A DNA stretch of 64,000 nucleotides, from contig JAGTJL010000027.1 of assembly GCA_020746875.1 (NCBI GenBank), forward strand, positions 372,001-436,000. The letters are read 5' to 3'. Shown in pieces: positions 24,548 to 36,869 of this stretch. The stretch's first letter is position 1. The number at the start of each line of letters is the position of its first letter. The stretch is from Rhexocercosporidium sp. MPI-PUGE-AT-0058 (lineage: Eukaryota; Ascomycota; Leotiomycetes; Helotiales). The notes under the pieces are model-generated. The model made no database searches and was not told where the DNA came from. It saw only the letters and a program-made list of their open reading frames with translations. Position numbers and translations under genes: made by a program.

Positions 24548-25149
24548 ATGAAGTACTCCATCATCATCCAGGGCTTCATTATCGCTCTTTTCGGGCATCT
24601 GGTCTATGCCACCGCTATTGACACTCGATCCCTTGTTGCTCGGGATGACCAATCTCCAAACACGGAAGACTTGATTGCCTACCAACTTCCAGATGGTCGC
24701 CGAAGAATTGATTTCTACGACAACGGTGCACTGGAGGGCTATGCTATCGAGACTAACGACGGAGGTAGGCCTACGCAGAGCTTTGGCACAATCCTGAGTA
24801 TCGCTGACCAAATGCCAGCGACTTTCTATGATATCGACGGTTCTGAGGTGAATCTCGATGAATCTGAGTCCGATGATGACTCCGAGCTCTCTAAGCGAAT
24901 CTCGAAGTGGCGACTGGCTATCAAGTTTGCCAAACTAGTTGCCAAATGGGGCAAACGAACTTGGGATTACATCTATTGTGTTGGTGCAAATTCGATGTGG
25001 AGATGCGCTGATGATGTGAGTGCTTGTTCATTATGGAGAAAAGCAGTATTGACAAACCCAAGTACCTTCAATGCGCTCAAGGAGGAACCCCACCGTGGGC
25101 GTGTATTGAGGGTATAATCTGTGTTGGCGCAGCAGCTCGGAAGTGTTAG
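24548..25149 (+). CDS. Secreted Kex2-type precursor of a six-cysteine peptide
   Basis: Two exons, 24548-25015 and 25063-25149, 184 residues. The intron is 47 bp, GTGAGT...CCCAAG, with a TTGAC-like branch site, phase 0. The N-terminus is a signal peptide (residues 1-23). The propeptide is acidic toward its end (SESDDDSELS) and stops at Lys116-Arg117, a Kex2 site. The predicted mature part, residues 118-184, starts with a basic amphipathic stretch (ISKWRLAIKFAKLVAKW), has a second KR at 136-137, then cysteines at 144, 153, 160, 170, 176 and 184 (spacing 8-6-9-5-7), the last being the C-terminal residue. Four of the six cysteines lie in exon 2. Reading through the intron gives a 189-residue form that lacks them. 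Acidic pro-region, cationic helix and six cysteines suggest an antimicrobial, effector or killer-like secreted peptide. I cannot name the family, and the function is inference. Confidence 0.75.
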
Positions 25150-26765
25150 ATGACATGCAGCATTGCAAATTTGCATGAAGGCCGGATTTGGAGAGGCTAC
25201 GCAAGAGATGTGCGAGACGTGCTCATTTTTCACATTTAAGTGATAACATGGCTAGCTAAGCTTGTAGGCAAGGGTTTGAACTCGTTCTATTTGGATTTTT
25301 TTTTTCGACTTTGTATTTCGATTCAATTGTGTGAAGAGAAAATTTCGTTTGCGGATCACATGTTTTCATTGCCGTCGCGGAACATGGCAAGGTAAGAATG
25401 ATTGCGGTGAAAAACATGAATGTTCGGTGAAATTAAGACGAACTTAGCCGAGATATCGACATTGCTCCTTCCCCTCAATGATTCATCAATGAATTCGGTT
25501 TTTACACACCTGAAGATTTCCATTCGTACGATCCTGACAGCCGCTGTTTTTTACTGACCTTAACATCGAAATCCCACATCACTATTTGTCAACGGACGAG
25601 GGGAACAGAATAACAAAAGGATCGCTGATAAGGATCATCGGTTTGATGCAGCTGATGAACATGAATTTTAACCCGACACATTTGCCAAGTCCAGCTACAA
25701 TTGAAGTGTCCATAGGTCTCATGGTGAGAGGTAACCCAGCCGAGCCGTCATTAGCCTTCTCTCATAATATTATTGGACCATGAATGGTATTAGTCTGCAC
25801 TTGCGGGCACGATACCTGTGATGCTCGCCTCGGCAAACGCCTTGCTGCAGCCAGTGCCAGAATGTGGTTCAGAAATACGTGAGCGCGTGAGCGCGTGATC
25901 GCTTCGATATCTCCTCTATGGCATGGTGCCAACGAGTGAAAGCGCGGCATATCAAGAACAGGGTTTCGCTTATCGACCCTCTCGATTGATACTTCTCAAC
26001 AGGTGTGGCGATCGCAGAAATGCAGCTGTCAGAAAAAGGTGGTCTGATTTTCTTTGTTGAAGCAAGCCATCCGTCGGGCAACGCGAGATTATGGGCTCTT
26101 TCGCCACTGAATTGTGGATAGGGCTGGGACTCTAGACCATGCCCGATTGTCAAAGGCTTGAACTGACAGAGAGCTTGCGGAGATTTTTTTGGTGTTTCCT
26201 GCGAAAATTTGCCATCTCTAGAAGTCTAGATGGGTGATGGCGTTGGACCCTGGTGTTCGTACTAAGTGACAGCCACGAATCAGAGTGGCCGCTTAATTGC
26301 TCGCTCGGTCACCAACACCACTACCAATACCCCGCATCTCCACACCAGTCTGGAGCAGCATCATGCCAAATAAGATCTCTGGATGCAGAGAAGGCTTGAA
26401 GCCTGGAGCTGGTTTAATTGGTAGATCTTGATCCTAGCCCAACAATCATGCTCTGGATCGTCTATCAAATGGTTGAGAGCATCATCGTGCTGGCCGTGGC
26501 TTTTGGTGGCCTTGTAAGTGCCATGGGGAATTTGCTGGAGTGGGGTTTGACGGTGTCTGAGCGTCGAGGGCCAGCTATGAAGAGCTCTGGTAGCTCTGGA
26601 AGCTCTGAGCTGTCATATAAGAAGGGAGTTATCCTTTGTGTCCCAGAGTTAGAATCACCACACAGCTCTTCTACATGCTTAAACCATCGTTATTCAGCAT
26701 CATTATCACCAGTGACACGGTCTTCGAGCTTCTTACAACATCTGCCGAAGCACCCTACCATCACG
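25150..26765. other. Intergenic region upstream of the sugar transporter
   Basis: No gene recognised. A frame open from 26418 upstream of the transporter start lacks a motif and is probably 5' UTR and promoter. A short tandem GAGCGCGT duplication is seen near 25880. Confidence 0.4.
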
Positions 26766-28542
26766 ATGGCAGGAGGTGCAATGATCTCGACTGGGGGAAC
26801 AATTGAGGGAGGTTTCCTCAAAGGCAGAGCTTTGGTCTACCCTGTCTTTCTGATCACTCTACTCTTCTTCCTCTGGGGTTTCTCATACGGTCTCCTCGAT
26901 GTTCTCAACTCCCATTTCCAAGCTGTGTTGTCTATCACAAAGCTCCAGTCTACTGGCCTCCAAGTCATGTACTTTGGTGGAGGGTCAGTCAAATTCACTT
27001 TAGCTCTACCGAGTCCTCGATCTAACATCTCCTAGATATTTCTTCTTCTCCCCAATCGCTGCCGAAGTTCTTAAGCGTCGCGGATATAAGACTACCATCC
27101 TGATGGGTCTCACACTCTATTCTCTGGGAGCAGTCTTCTTCTGGCCTACGGCCCATTTCACTACTGCCGACAACAAGCTCGCAAGCTACGGAGGCTTCCT
27201 TGCATGCACCTTTGTCATTGCTTGCGGACTGGCAACGTTAGAGACGTCTGCGAATTCATATGCTGTTATTATCGGCGACCCCGCGTCGGCCTCCATCCGT
27301 CTGCAATTCTGTCAGTCATGGAATGGTGTTGCATCTTTCGTTGGCCCTCTGATTGCCTCGAAGTTCTTCTTTACAGGAGAGAACGCCAACAACCTCACCA
27401 ACGTCCAATACGTCTACCTTGCTGTCGCATGTCTTGGTGCTGCTGTTGCAGTTCTCTTCATCTTCACGAAGCTTCCCGAGGTTTCTGAGGCAACCCTTGC
27501 TGAAAATGCCAATATCGAGATCCTGGCGGTTGACGAACACGGAAATGCAATCGGCCAAGGCCCATTGTGGAAGCAATACAACATGATCTTCGCTTTTGTC
27601 GCTCAATTCTGCTACGTCGGTGCTCAAGTATGTTCTCGGTCCCATCTTTGCTTCGAAGTGTGTACTGACCTATTTCCAAGGTTACTATTGGTGCATTTTT
27701 CATCAACTACGTGGTCGAGAACGGTGGATACTCCAAGCCACAGGCATCGAACTTCCTCTCCTATGCCCTCATTATTTTCACTGTCGGTCGATTCGTGGCT
27801 GTTGGCATCGCCTTCTTCCTCGCACCTGCATTTATCATGATCGTCTACTCCATCTTGGTCATCGTCATGACTGCTTGTGCTTCATCGCTTGAAGGATCGG
27901 CAGGTGTTGGAACCCTCATGGTTACCTACTTCTTGATGGCCCCCATGTATCCAACTATCTTCACCATGGGTACAGCCAGTAAGTTCAATACATTAGCAAC
28001 CTTTGAAAAAATCGTTCTAACGATAATTCTAGACCTTGGTATTCATACTCGACGTGGCGCTGGTATTCTTGTTATGGTGAGCTTTCCCTTCATCCGCGAT
28101 ATGAGATCAAGTTCAACTGCTGACTATCATTTTCCAGGGTGTTGCTGGAGGTGCCGTTTTCCCACCAATTCAAGGTGCTGTTGCCGATAACGCGACCACA
28201 AGGATTTCGATGGTTGTGCCGCTCGTAGGCTTTGTCTACGTATTTGGATATGTTTTTTACCATTGGTTCACCCACGGCAAGAATTTCATGCGCGTCAAGG
28301 ACATTGTTGTCGCTGCCGATACTGCTGGCCGCAGAGGCTCTGCATGGGGAGGAGCCGTCGGTGGTGCCATCAACTATGTCCACTACACTAGCGAGAAGGA
28401 GGGAACTACTGGAGGTGGCAGACGTGCATCTGTTGTCACTGGAGGACGAAAGATGTCTATCGCTGTCTCGGTCAAGAGGCCATCCGTCTCTCACGGCGAG
28501 GGAATCCTGGAGGAGCAGAAGGGTAACCCGATTCTCTTGTAG
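26766..28542 (+). CDS. FucP-type MFS sugar transporter
   Basis: Five exons: 26766-26983, 27036-27627, 27681-27978, 28033-28076 and 28138-28542, 518 residues. All junctions keep frame; the first donor is GTCAGT and the others are GTATGT, GTAAGT and GTGAGC. The protein has about 12 hydrophobic segments. The first segment reads FLITLLFFLWGFSYGLLDVLN, followed by QVMYFGGG-YFFFSPIAAEVLKRRGYK, LETSANSYAV, RLQFCQSWNGVASFVGPLIAS and the late GVAGGAVFPPIQGAVAD, the pattern of the fucose/glucose-galactose:H+ symporter (FHS) family. It should be a plasma-membrane proton-coupled importer of hexose or deoxyhexose. The C-terminal tail is Gly/Arg/Ser-rich and hydrophilic. The ATG at 26766 is chosen because the segment before it shows no conserved feature. 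Confidence 0.9.
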
Positions 28543-28826
28543 GCTTTCCGATAAGCTCAGAATAAAGGCTAGAGTTGTTGAAGGTGTTGGAGTTCTGGGG
28601 TTGGGGTGACTAGGATACCAAGTGAATAAGGTCTGAGCATGATATAATGATGACATGTGGTTCTTAGATTTCAATCGTATACCATAGTTGAAACTTTGTT
28701 GCTTGAATAAGTTAACTACTTGTTTAAAAAGAAAATCATATTCGTTTTATATGATGTGATAATAATTGCACTTGCATCCCCCGCGCTGAGCTGAAGCCGA
28801 TATTGCGGACCCCCCTTAGAGAAAGT

Positions 28827-30096
28827 TTAGCGAGAAACGACAACATCTCCAGGAAGCTTTGTTAGCCCTAGAATACATGTCAGCCAAAGATCGATATCTG
28901 CACGAGCGGACTTACAGCCATCGACGTCTTCCTTCATTGTCTGAGGAATGATGCATTTTTCGGAGTCCTCCGCGGACTGAGTAAGAAGCTCCTTGCACTT
29001 GTCGCCGCTGCAACGCGCATTCAGAGCTCTCTGTAGTGAATCTTCTTTCCATCCGAACATATAATCGCCATGTTGACCATGGCCAGTCCTGAATGCAATC
29101 AAACTTTGTCCAAGAGATGCGGAGAGAATTCATTGCTTACGCATCACCCATCGCGTACACAAAAGGTTGACTTCCATCAACTCTCCACAGCTCCAAGTCA
29201 TTGTATGGTCGTGTGTCCCACATAACTTCGTACATCAGTTGGGGAAGGTGCACTGGATGTGTGTCTGGGCATTTCCCTCTCTGCAAAGCCGGTGTAATTG
29301 GTCGAGTGGCAACTGGATCTGCATACGGCTCGAAAGGTATGGTGGAGTATGCGACATGGCTCTGATGATCAGGAGAGTCGAGATTTGTGCCGTCCCAGCA
29401 GGTGGGGAAGGTAACGGTAGTTCTGATGCCGCCTGCGCAAAACTCGCTTGGAAGGGATGTTGTATCGTTACCTGTGCAAGGTGCGCCTCCAAAAGGTTCA
29501 AAGTTGGCTCCGAAACATCTATGACAGATACCAAGGGACTCCCCTTCAGTGCTGCGCAACATTGGATTTCCTGCTAGCATTCGGAAACCCTGGAGACTAG
29601 ATTAGAAAAACAAATCTAGAAAGATGGTTTTCAAGGCACGGGGGAAATTGACTCTAAGAAAAGTACTCACCGGCGTGAACGCCGTGACATTAGAGACCCC
29701 GTCATATGGTGGAATGTAATAAACCGTGATTCCTCCATTTTGCTTCAATCCACCATTTTCAAACTGTGCAACTCGCTTGAACGTTCCATTTCTTGCTTGA
29801 TAATATAGTGCAGCCGTCCAGTAGTTGCTAAAGTCTTCACTGAATGTGCAACTCGTGCAGGTGGACTGAGCGACGAGGTCATGATCCAATGGCTTCATGG
29901 TTGCATTGAATGAGTTTCCTCCGACAATTTGATGCGCATGTGGAGACCCTATAACCCCAGGGGAGACGAGAGGATCAAGTCTCTCAACAACAAGCTGCGA
30001 GCAGGCAAATCGCATCATGGCTGCTTGTGTTAGCTGTGCTCGGATGGCTGGCAGGCCAGCCATGAAGGCGACGATTGGGAGCGTAGACCAATGCAT
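28827..30096 (-). CDS. Secreted DUF1996 domain protein
   Basis: Four exons: 30096-29671, 29589-29141, 29088-28916 and 28867-28827, 362 residues. All introns have GT/AG borders and keep frame; the last exon supplies only 13 codons, joining DG to W-LTKLPG, an end often seen in this family. A signal peptide spans residues 1-20 ([20 protein letters not shown]). Family marks: [82 protein letters not shown] and [20 protein letters not shown]1996 proteins are extracellular or wall-associated in fungi and of unknown biochemical role; conserved His and Cys residues hint at metal binding. Here the protein has no WSC or GPI extension. Confidence 0.9.
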
Positions 30097-33000
30097 GATT
30101 TGCTGGAGATGAGGACAATTAAAGCGCGAAGTCTGAAAAATCTGTGGAGTCCTCCATACTAATGTACAATCTCAGAAGGATGCTTGGGTCGAGTAACTGC
30201 CGACAATGCGGGCAATTCGGTCCTTCAAGTGCATGCCCGTATCCAATATATTTTTGACAGCGAGAAATCTTCCTAAATCGACGGGAGAAGGGGCAGCCAA
30301 TCACAGATAGGACGGGATTCCGTAAATACAAAGTCAACAAAGCGATAACGAGAAATCTTGAACTGGCTCACCTTCGGCTTTTGAGCTAATTGATGCTGAA
30401 CATCATAAGAGAGAGGCGCGGAAGGTAGTTGACGTGAAATTGTTCATCGCTCTAAAAGTCCCAACTTGCGTTTATTCGATTCTAGATCGGCAACAGATTG
30501 GGCAATCCTAGCCTCCGAAATGGAGATTTGGGAATACTAATGTTAATTCATAAATGAGCGATCCTTCCGAACCAATCTACATAACAAAAATTTCGTTCTG
30601 GCAGATGGGGAAGACCCGGATGATATCTTCCAAGTTCTGCAAAGATAGACTATGATAAGATCTAGCAGAAAATGGAAGAGCTGCTTCACATGCCATCTTG
30701 CACATAGGGTGAGCGAGTGGGTGATTCGATGGTTAAAGAACGCATGAGGAACAGGATAGGGAAAGATGCTCTTGATCCGCTGCGTAATTATGTCTTTCGG
30801 TCAATCGAGCCACAGCGCACCGACATGCTTGGTATGTACCTATCCTGCAGCCAGGGATGGATCGATGTTATCGAGTAAATAAGATGAAAGGTCTCTAACC
30901 AGTACAACATGAAAATACTGCTGTGAGAAAACAAGAAAACCTCGAAGATGTTGACTAACTCAAACACGTGATCTGAATACCACCTCCACGAGCCAGACCC
31001 CGAATCAGCAACCACTCGCTGCAACGAGGTCTACGACGGTCAACCTGCCCACAACTTCACAGTACTACCGAATAGTCGATTTGGACCTAATAATCTCGCT
31101 TGGCGTAGATCCCGTACGCAATATCGCGAAATAGAGGGGAGATGGAATTTGTTCATGAAGCTGTTTGGATACTGGGCGACGCGTCAAGACCCAAGATACT
31201 CGCCACGATACTACGATCCCTCATTACCAATGCATCCCACGGAGTTTTTTTTAGAGGCACCCACGAGAGCGGACCATAGCAGACATTCAAGGATACGCGG
31301 GACGAGGCAGTGACCTAGGCAGCTGGAAGGCGGAGAAGATTAGCCCATGGCTTCAATAGAACTCGAATTAATCGGCACGTCTCCAGAAGACTACTTTACA
31401 ACCTCAGCACAAGAGAGAAAGTACTCCCAGAACTTCGTAACATTTTGGAAGTCTGCGAGCCTTGTTTGACCTACCTGCGAACGAGGAATGGCATGCTCGA
31501 GACTGCGAGGTCCATCATTGATCCTCGAGGGCTTTCAAGTGATGCAGGCCGAGTGCAAGATCCGAGACGGTTACTCTGGAGGAAATCACACCATTCTAGA
31601 TAAGTCGGCCGAAGAAGGGGGCGTCCGTGAACAGCAGCCTAGCATGGATGTTGCTGTTGCGAGAAGAGAGAGTTGCCCTAGGCGGTCGATCTTTTGAAGA
31701 CGTGGTCCAGTCTCCCTCCAATGACTTCGCTTGGGTTTCTATCTTCAGATACAACAACTCACTTGTTATTTGCCGTGAGAGAGAACTGGCGGACTTATTG
31801 GAATGACTGCCTCTCCAGGACCCGGCATTTGTTTGAAATGCCGGATTTTGGACTGGTACGATTGGAGATGCGAGATGTTTATTCAAAGAGTCGATGCCAG
31901 TTCCCCACACGGGGAGCATGCATGGAATTGTCAATATCGTCCCTGGTTGGAGGCAAGTGTCTTTTGAACAGCGATGACGCCTCCCAAAACAACATTCTTA
32001 CATCTGGATGGAATGTTTCTTTCGGAACTATTTCCTTGGACTTCAGTGGTACTTGTGGGATACCGTTGGTATCATTTAGAACTTATATCAGTAGCATTTG
32101 GATGGTTCCAATTGTTCCCCTTTCACCTTTACGAGCTGTAAGTCAGATATGAGAGAGCCAAATAGTCTGCTAAATATCCCTAACGATCGGATCTACTGTT
32201 GCATCTCGAATTCTTCTCAGTTACTACCAGGGCGAATAGAATAGCCTTGAGGCTCTTCGAGGTTCGCCTTCCAGGGTCGACAGCGACATCTGGTCAATCG
32301 AACTCTCCTTCCAATGCGGTCAAGATATGGCAAAATCTTAGCGGTCGAGTGGATCGATCTCAAGCGAATCTCAGTACTAGGATAACTAACAAGCGTGCAT
32401 TTCTTTTGACTGCGTTTCTCCTTCTTGCCGGTATGAGATAGCTGCATATCGTGAATATATCCTTCAGCTTTTATCGGCCATACCTGGAGATCTTATCGTT
32501 TGTCCCATCTTGGTACCAGTTTCTTGCTTTCCAGACCAGATTAGTTGCAGCTCCATGGTTCAGCCGCCCTAGTGTCCGCCAGATGAGTTGGCGGTAGAGC
32601 GCTAGAAGCGTCACTGTTTTCAAGCTTGGGTCCTTCGTCACAAAGTTGATGTCCTTATGACGGAGCCTCGCCTTGCTGAGCGTCATTCGGTTTCTTGCTT
32701 GCCACTGAAGATGAGGCGGGGCAAAGCTGAGCCATCACATATTTGGAAAGACCTCTATAGTCCATTTCCTTCGGTTCATGGTTCAAAGTCAAACTTCGCA
32801 TTGAAGTCAGTGAAGGATGATATTTAATTATTGACTACGTCCATGGCGCATTGTAAGCTTCGAGCCATCTGGCTTGGCAGCCAATTACTCCACACGTGGG
32901 CTTTACTTGCAGAAAATTGCACACACAGGTACTTTTCCCGCAACGATAACCAGTAGTAGGAGCGGACGAGGTGTAGCTTGTTCCTCGGCGAGCCCGAATG

Positions 33001-33289
33001 TGTATGCAAGGCTACGATCCCTCTTATCGCGCAGCCGTCTATCTGTATTCTTTGCACATGCGTTGGGTCTCGCTCACATTGATGCAATTTGGCAGATGGG
33101 ATAGACCCCGCGCTGGAAAGCTTGGGAGGTCACCCAAGGGTAGGTTAGAGCTATGTGGGAGCTATTCGGAAGCTATCCTTTTTTTCTGTACCGGCGAAGA
33201 CCAAGTAAGAAGACTACGAGTATAAAAGCACACAACCTTCTTGTCCATTTTCCTCTCTTCTCCTTTTTCCACCGACATCGGCAGCTTCG
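30097..33289. other. Gene-poor region of 3.2 kb
   Basis: Nothing recognised. Around 31350-32150 all plus frames show coding-like stretches broken by stops, which could be a decayed gene, but I could not match it to a family. A TATA box (TATAAAAG) at about 33221 belongs to the downstream glycerophosphodiesterase. Confidence 0.35.
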
Positions 33290-34612
33290 ATGATGCGTTC
33301 CGTTATCCTAAACCTTCCTGTCGCAGTCGTGGTGGTCCATTCTGTGTTTGCCCTGCCAACAGAGAGACATCACAATGACCACCATGAAGATCACAGTCAT
33401 AACCTCGAGAATCCCATGAGCAGCCATTACAAAGTGTCCTACGACCTTCGCCCATTCTACATCATTAATAAAATGACCGAATCTCCTCTCAAAGAGAAGC
33501 TACAGTCGTGTGAGAATGGACCTTTCAGCACCAGTGGCTTCTCAATTGGTCATCGTGGAGGGCAACTCTCCAATTCCCAGAGGAGACTGTCGAGAACGCA
33601 ATTGCAGGTGCTCGAATGGGTGCTGGTATACTTGAGTGTGACGTTGCCTTCACTAAAGATCGTGGACTTGTGTGCCGTCATTCCCAATGTGATTTGCACA
33701 CAACCTCCAATATCCTCCTCCACCCCGAACTGGCTGCCAAATGCACTATGCCTTTCACCCCTGCGAATGCGACATCCCCAGCCAATGCGCTCTGCTGCAC
33801 CAGCGACATACCACGGACGAATACACAACTCTCTGTGGGAAGCAGGACGGCTTTAATGTCAGCGCAACAAGTGTTAAAGATTCCCAACATGGGACTCCAA
33901 GATGGCGTACCGACTATACTCGACCTGCGACACGGTCATGACTCTGGATTCCTACATCACCCTCGTCGAGTCCATCCCCGGCCATCGCAACTTCACCCCG
34001 GAATTGAAGACTCCTCCAGCGCAGGTCCCTATGCCCTTCAACGGCTACACTCAAGAGCAATTCGCCCGCGACATGCTGAACAAATTCATCGCGCGCAACA
34101 TCTCCGCAGACAGGGTGTGGGTACAGAGCTTCAATCCCCCCGACATCTACCAATGGATTGCAGAATACCCCGAGTTCGGAAAACAAGCAGTCTTCCTCGA
34201 CGAGGACGGAGATACACCCGAGACCCTTATAAACGCCTCCTCCCTCAAGAGACTCTCTGCCATCAAAGCCAAGGGCGTAAACATCATCTCCCCTCCCTTC
34301 GGTTACCTCCTCACCACAACCGCAGACAACAAGACCATCATCCCAAGCACCTACGCCATATCCGCCAAACAGGCAGGCCTTGATATCATCCCATGGACAA
34401 TCGAACGATCAGGCCCCCTGGCTGATGTCGTAAAAGATGAAGAATACTATTACAGCTTCTTCTCCCGAGGTGTGCATTATGATGGACAGATCTATGAGGT
34501 TCTGGACGTGCTAGCTAAACAGATCGGCATCAAGGCAATTTTCTCGGATTGGTCTAGTACCGTGTCTTACTATGCTAACTGCTTTTGCTTAGAGTACGGT
34601 GGCTTCAAGTGA
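33290..34612 (+). pseudogene. Secreted glycerophosphodiester phosphodiesterase with three frameshifts
   Basis: The reading starts at ATG 33290 with a signal peptide (residues 1-22) and reaches the catalytic GHRG motif. It continues in another frame as [41 protein letters not shown] and CCTSDI; in a third frame as [14 protein letters not shown] and HGTPRWRTD; then returns to the first frame as [40 protein letters not shown] and WTIERSGPL to the stop at 34612. The shifts fall near 33560, 33810 and 33913, each equal to loss of one base (or gain of two), so they sum to zero. The family hydrolyses glycerophosphodiesters to glycerol-3-phosphate and alcohols outside the cell. No domain is missing and the C-terminal 236 residues are clean, so damage is recent or reflects sequence errors. 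A TATA box at about 33221 is preserved. Confidence 0.85.
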
Positions 34613-35069
34613 GGATGTAATGGCCTCGTGGAAGTCGTAGATAGCGAGATGAAGCTACATCTGCTGGCACAATATTGTTTAATTTCCAAAATTTGTTTCT
34701 TCCGCTAAAGTACTATTGTGTTTCCCCAGATCTTCAGCCTTCGCAACGTTTCGTGGTTCCCTAATGTACTTGTCAAATTCGCCATCAGTAGAATTGCAGC
34801 AATTTAATGGCCGATTCTGTATGCACTTGAAGTCTGCATTGTTAGTTGGTGGTCTCAGAGACTCCCGGTAACATCTTTATGTCTGCTTGGAGCGTTAGGA
34901 CCATATCCACAACATCGGCAATGAGTCCCAGGAAGGGATACCACTGATTGACGAGGGACGTTTTGCAGAAGGGTACTGCATCGTCACGCCAGCATCACCA
35001 TTAGAATCTAGAGACAGTCATGCTCCAGAGCGTATTGCTTCATTTTTCTCATATTCAAACTCTACCTAT
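34613..35069. other. Convergent intergenic region
   Basis: 3' flanks of the phosphodiesterase relic and the FMP42-like transporter. No gene or repeat seen. Confidence 0.4.
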
Positions 35070-36869
35070 TCAACTCTCCTCCTCTTCCTCCGGAATCAGA
35101 GGCTGTCTCTCCGGATCCAAATAGCCACCAAATTCCTTTCCGCTCACCACCTTCCCCTTGTGCTGCACGAAGCCAACCAGCACAACACCAACTAAGAATC
35201 CCAATGCAGCCAGTACGATATTCACAGGCGTCGGATTCCCATGGAATCGCTCAAGTGTCAGTGCATCGATCCCGTATTGAGACAGATTGACCAACCCAGA
35301 CAAGCAGATGATTGTCCCGTACACTTGGCCAAAAGTCTTGAAGCCGAAGACTTTGGTGGCGTAATCACTGTGGTCTTGTGGTAAGCGACGATTGGTATGC
35401 GGGGGTGAGCAGAACTTACGACATTGCGGAGTAGTACAGCGGCCGGAGGACTACAAAAAGGACGACGGTCATGTTGGCCGCCCAAAGAAATGGCAAGGAG
35501 TTCAATATTCCAATCGCTGTACTCAAACTGACAATCACGGACAGAGCCATTGGGACGCTCAAGTTGTCCAAAAACAAGCCGATGAGAGGTGTGCAAACAA
35601 CACCACCAACAGGCAATGCGATATCGAAGAAGTGATTAATAGATACTGCCAATGCTTCCGAGCCCAGCATATACTCGTACTGCGAGCGAACAGTGGCGAT
35701 GAAGTAATTCATTCGAAGCATTTGCAGCACAGTGAGGAGAGTGATGAGGATGAACCAAGGAGTCATCATCTGCTTGTGGGCAGGTAGACCATGCAGAGCT
35801 CCCCAAACGGCGCTTTTCACCATTCGATCTTCTTCGCGATCAGCCCGCTCTCGTCGTTCGTCCTCACTTCCAAGCAGTCTATCGAGCTTGCGAATCCTGT
35901 TCTTTCGTTTTCCCGAACGTTCTCGACGAACTCGATATATCTCGTCGTCGCTGGAAATATCGTCGTCGGATGAATGAATATCTCTACCTGCGTCTTGAGC
36001 TATCTCGATCTTTTTCTCGAGCTGTGGTACAGTGTCGTATGATTTGGAGGGCAGAATGATAATCTGGGAAATGAAGATGAGGATTGGGACCGCGGTGTAG
36101 TACAGGAAGAATCTGTCTGGGGTGAACTTCTGGTTTGTGCCCGTGTATGCCATGCGGTAGACGAGGAAGACGGCAGCCGAAGCATCGAAAGAGCCGGTGA
36201 TGAGAGCAACGATGGTTCCTGAGTACTTGGGGAATGCATTGGCCATCTGGAAGGATGGGACGAAAATGAAAGTACCGCCGAGTGCTAGGAAGAAGTTGGC
36301 AATGAGGTAACCATCGAAGCCCGGGATAGAGAAGGCATAGGACATCAAGACGGTACCGATGGCGAGGAAGATGCTGGCCAAGATTCCACATACACGAGGA
36401 CCAAAGCGATCCAGAATTGCTCCGACGGGGAGAGCAGAGACATTGGTTGTGATCGAGGCCAGTGTGAAGAAGAAGTTGAGGCTTTGTTCTGGGTCAGCCC
36501 TGCGTTGCCAACGGTTGCAATTGGATGTTCTTACCGGATATCCTGTTCCACGCAAAGTTCGACACCATGTTGCAACTCATCGGCCGTACAGAGTTCTCGA
36601 TAGACTCCTTCCGATATCAAGACCGGCTTCAACGCGGCAAAACCAAAGACTATTCCAGACGCCAACCAACAGACTAGAACTGTGATGCCAACTTGAATGA
36701 CTCTTTGCAGACTCGGGATAACGTATGCCGGAATGTGATCTGCCAGATCTTCCACGGGAGGCGGAAAGGCATCGTAGCTCAGCACTCTCCTCACCGTATG
36801 GGAAGGTTCGATCTGGAGTTCTTGTCTGTCAACACCTTCAGTTGAGGAGACATGCTGCGCCAAAGACAT
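35070..36869 (-). CDS. MFS transporter of the FMP42/SLC43 type
   Basis: Three exons: 36869-36535, 36499-35420 and 35367-35070, 570 residues. Donors are GTAAGA and GTAAGT, acceptors CAG, phases consistent. About 12 membrane segments are visible, starting with VGITVLVCWLASGIVFGFAAL. FFFTLASITTNVSALPVGAILDRFGPR is the loop 2-3 signature of this MFS branch. A long charged central loop (SSDDDISSDDEIYRVRRERSGKRKNR...) precedes the second half; the C-terminus is acidic (PEEEEES). Yeast FMP42 and animal SLC43 (LAT3/4) proteins belong here; the fungal role is uncertain, perhaps amino-acid movement across an internal membrane. An upstream in-frame ATG at 36935 would add 22 residues; 36869 is preferred because MSLAQHV begins the typical hydrophilic N-tail. 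Confidence 0.88.

Noticed and set aside
25016..25117. Unspliced 189-residue version of the secreted peptide precursor
   Set aside because: The spliced reading restores a regular six-cysteine tail with proper splice signals; the unspliced end is kept only as a possible retained-intron form.
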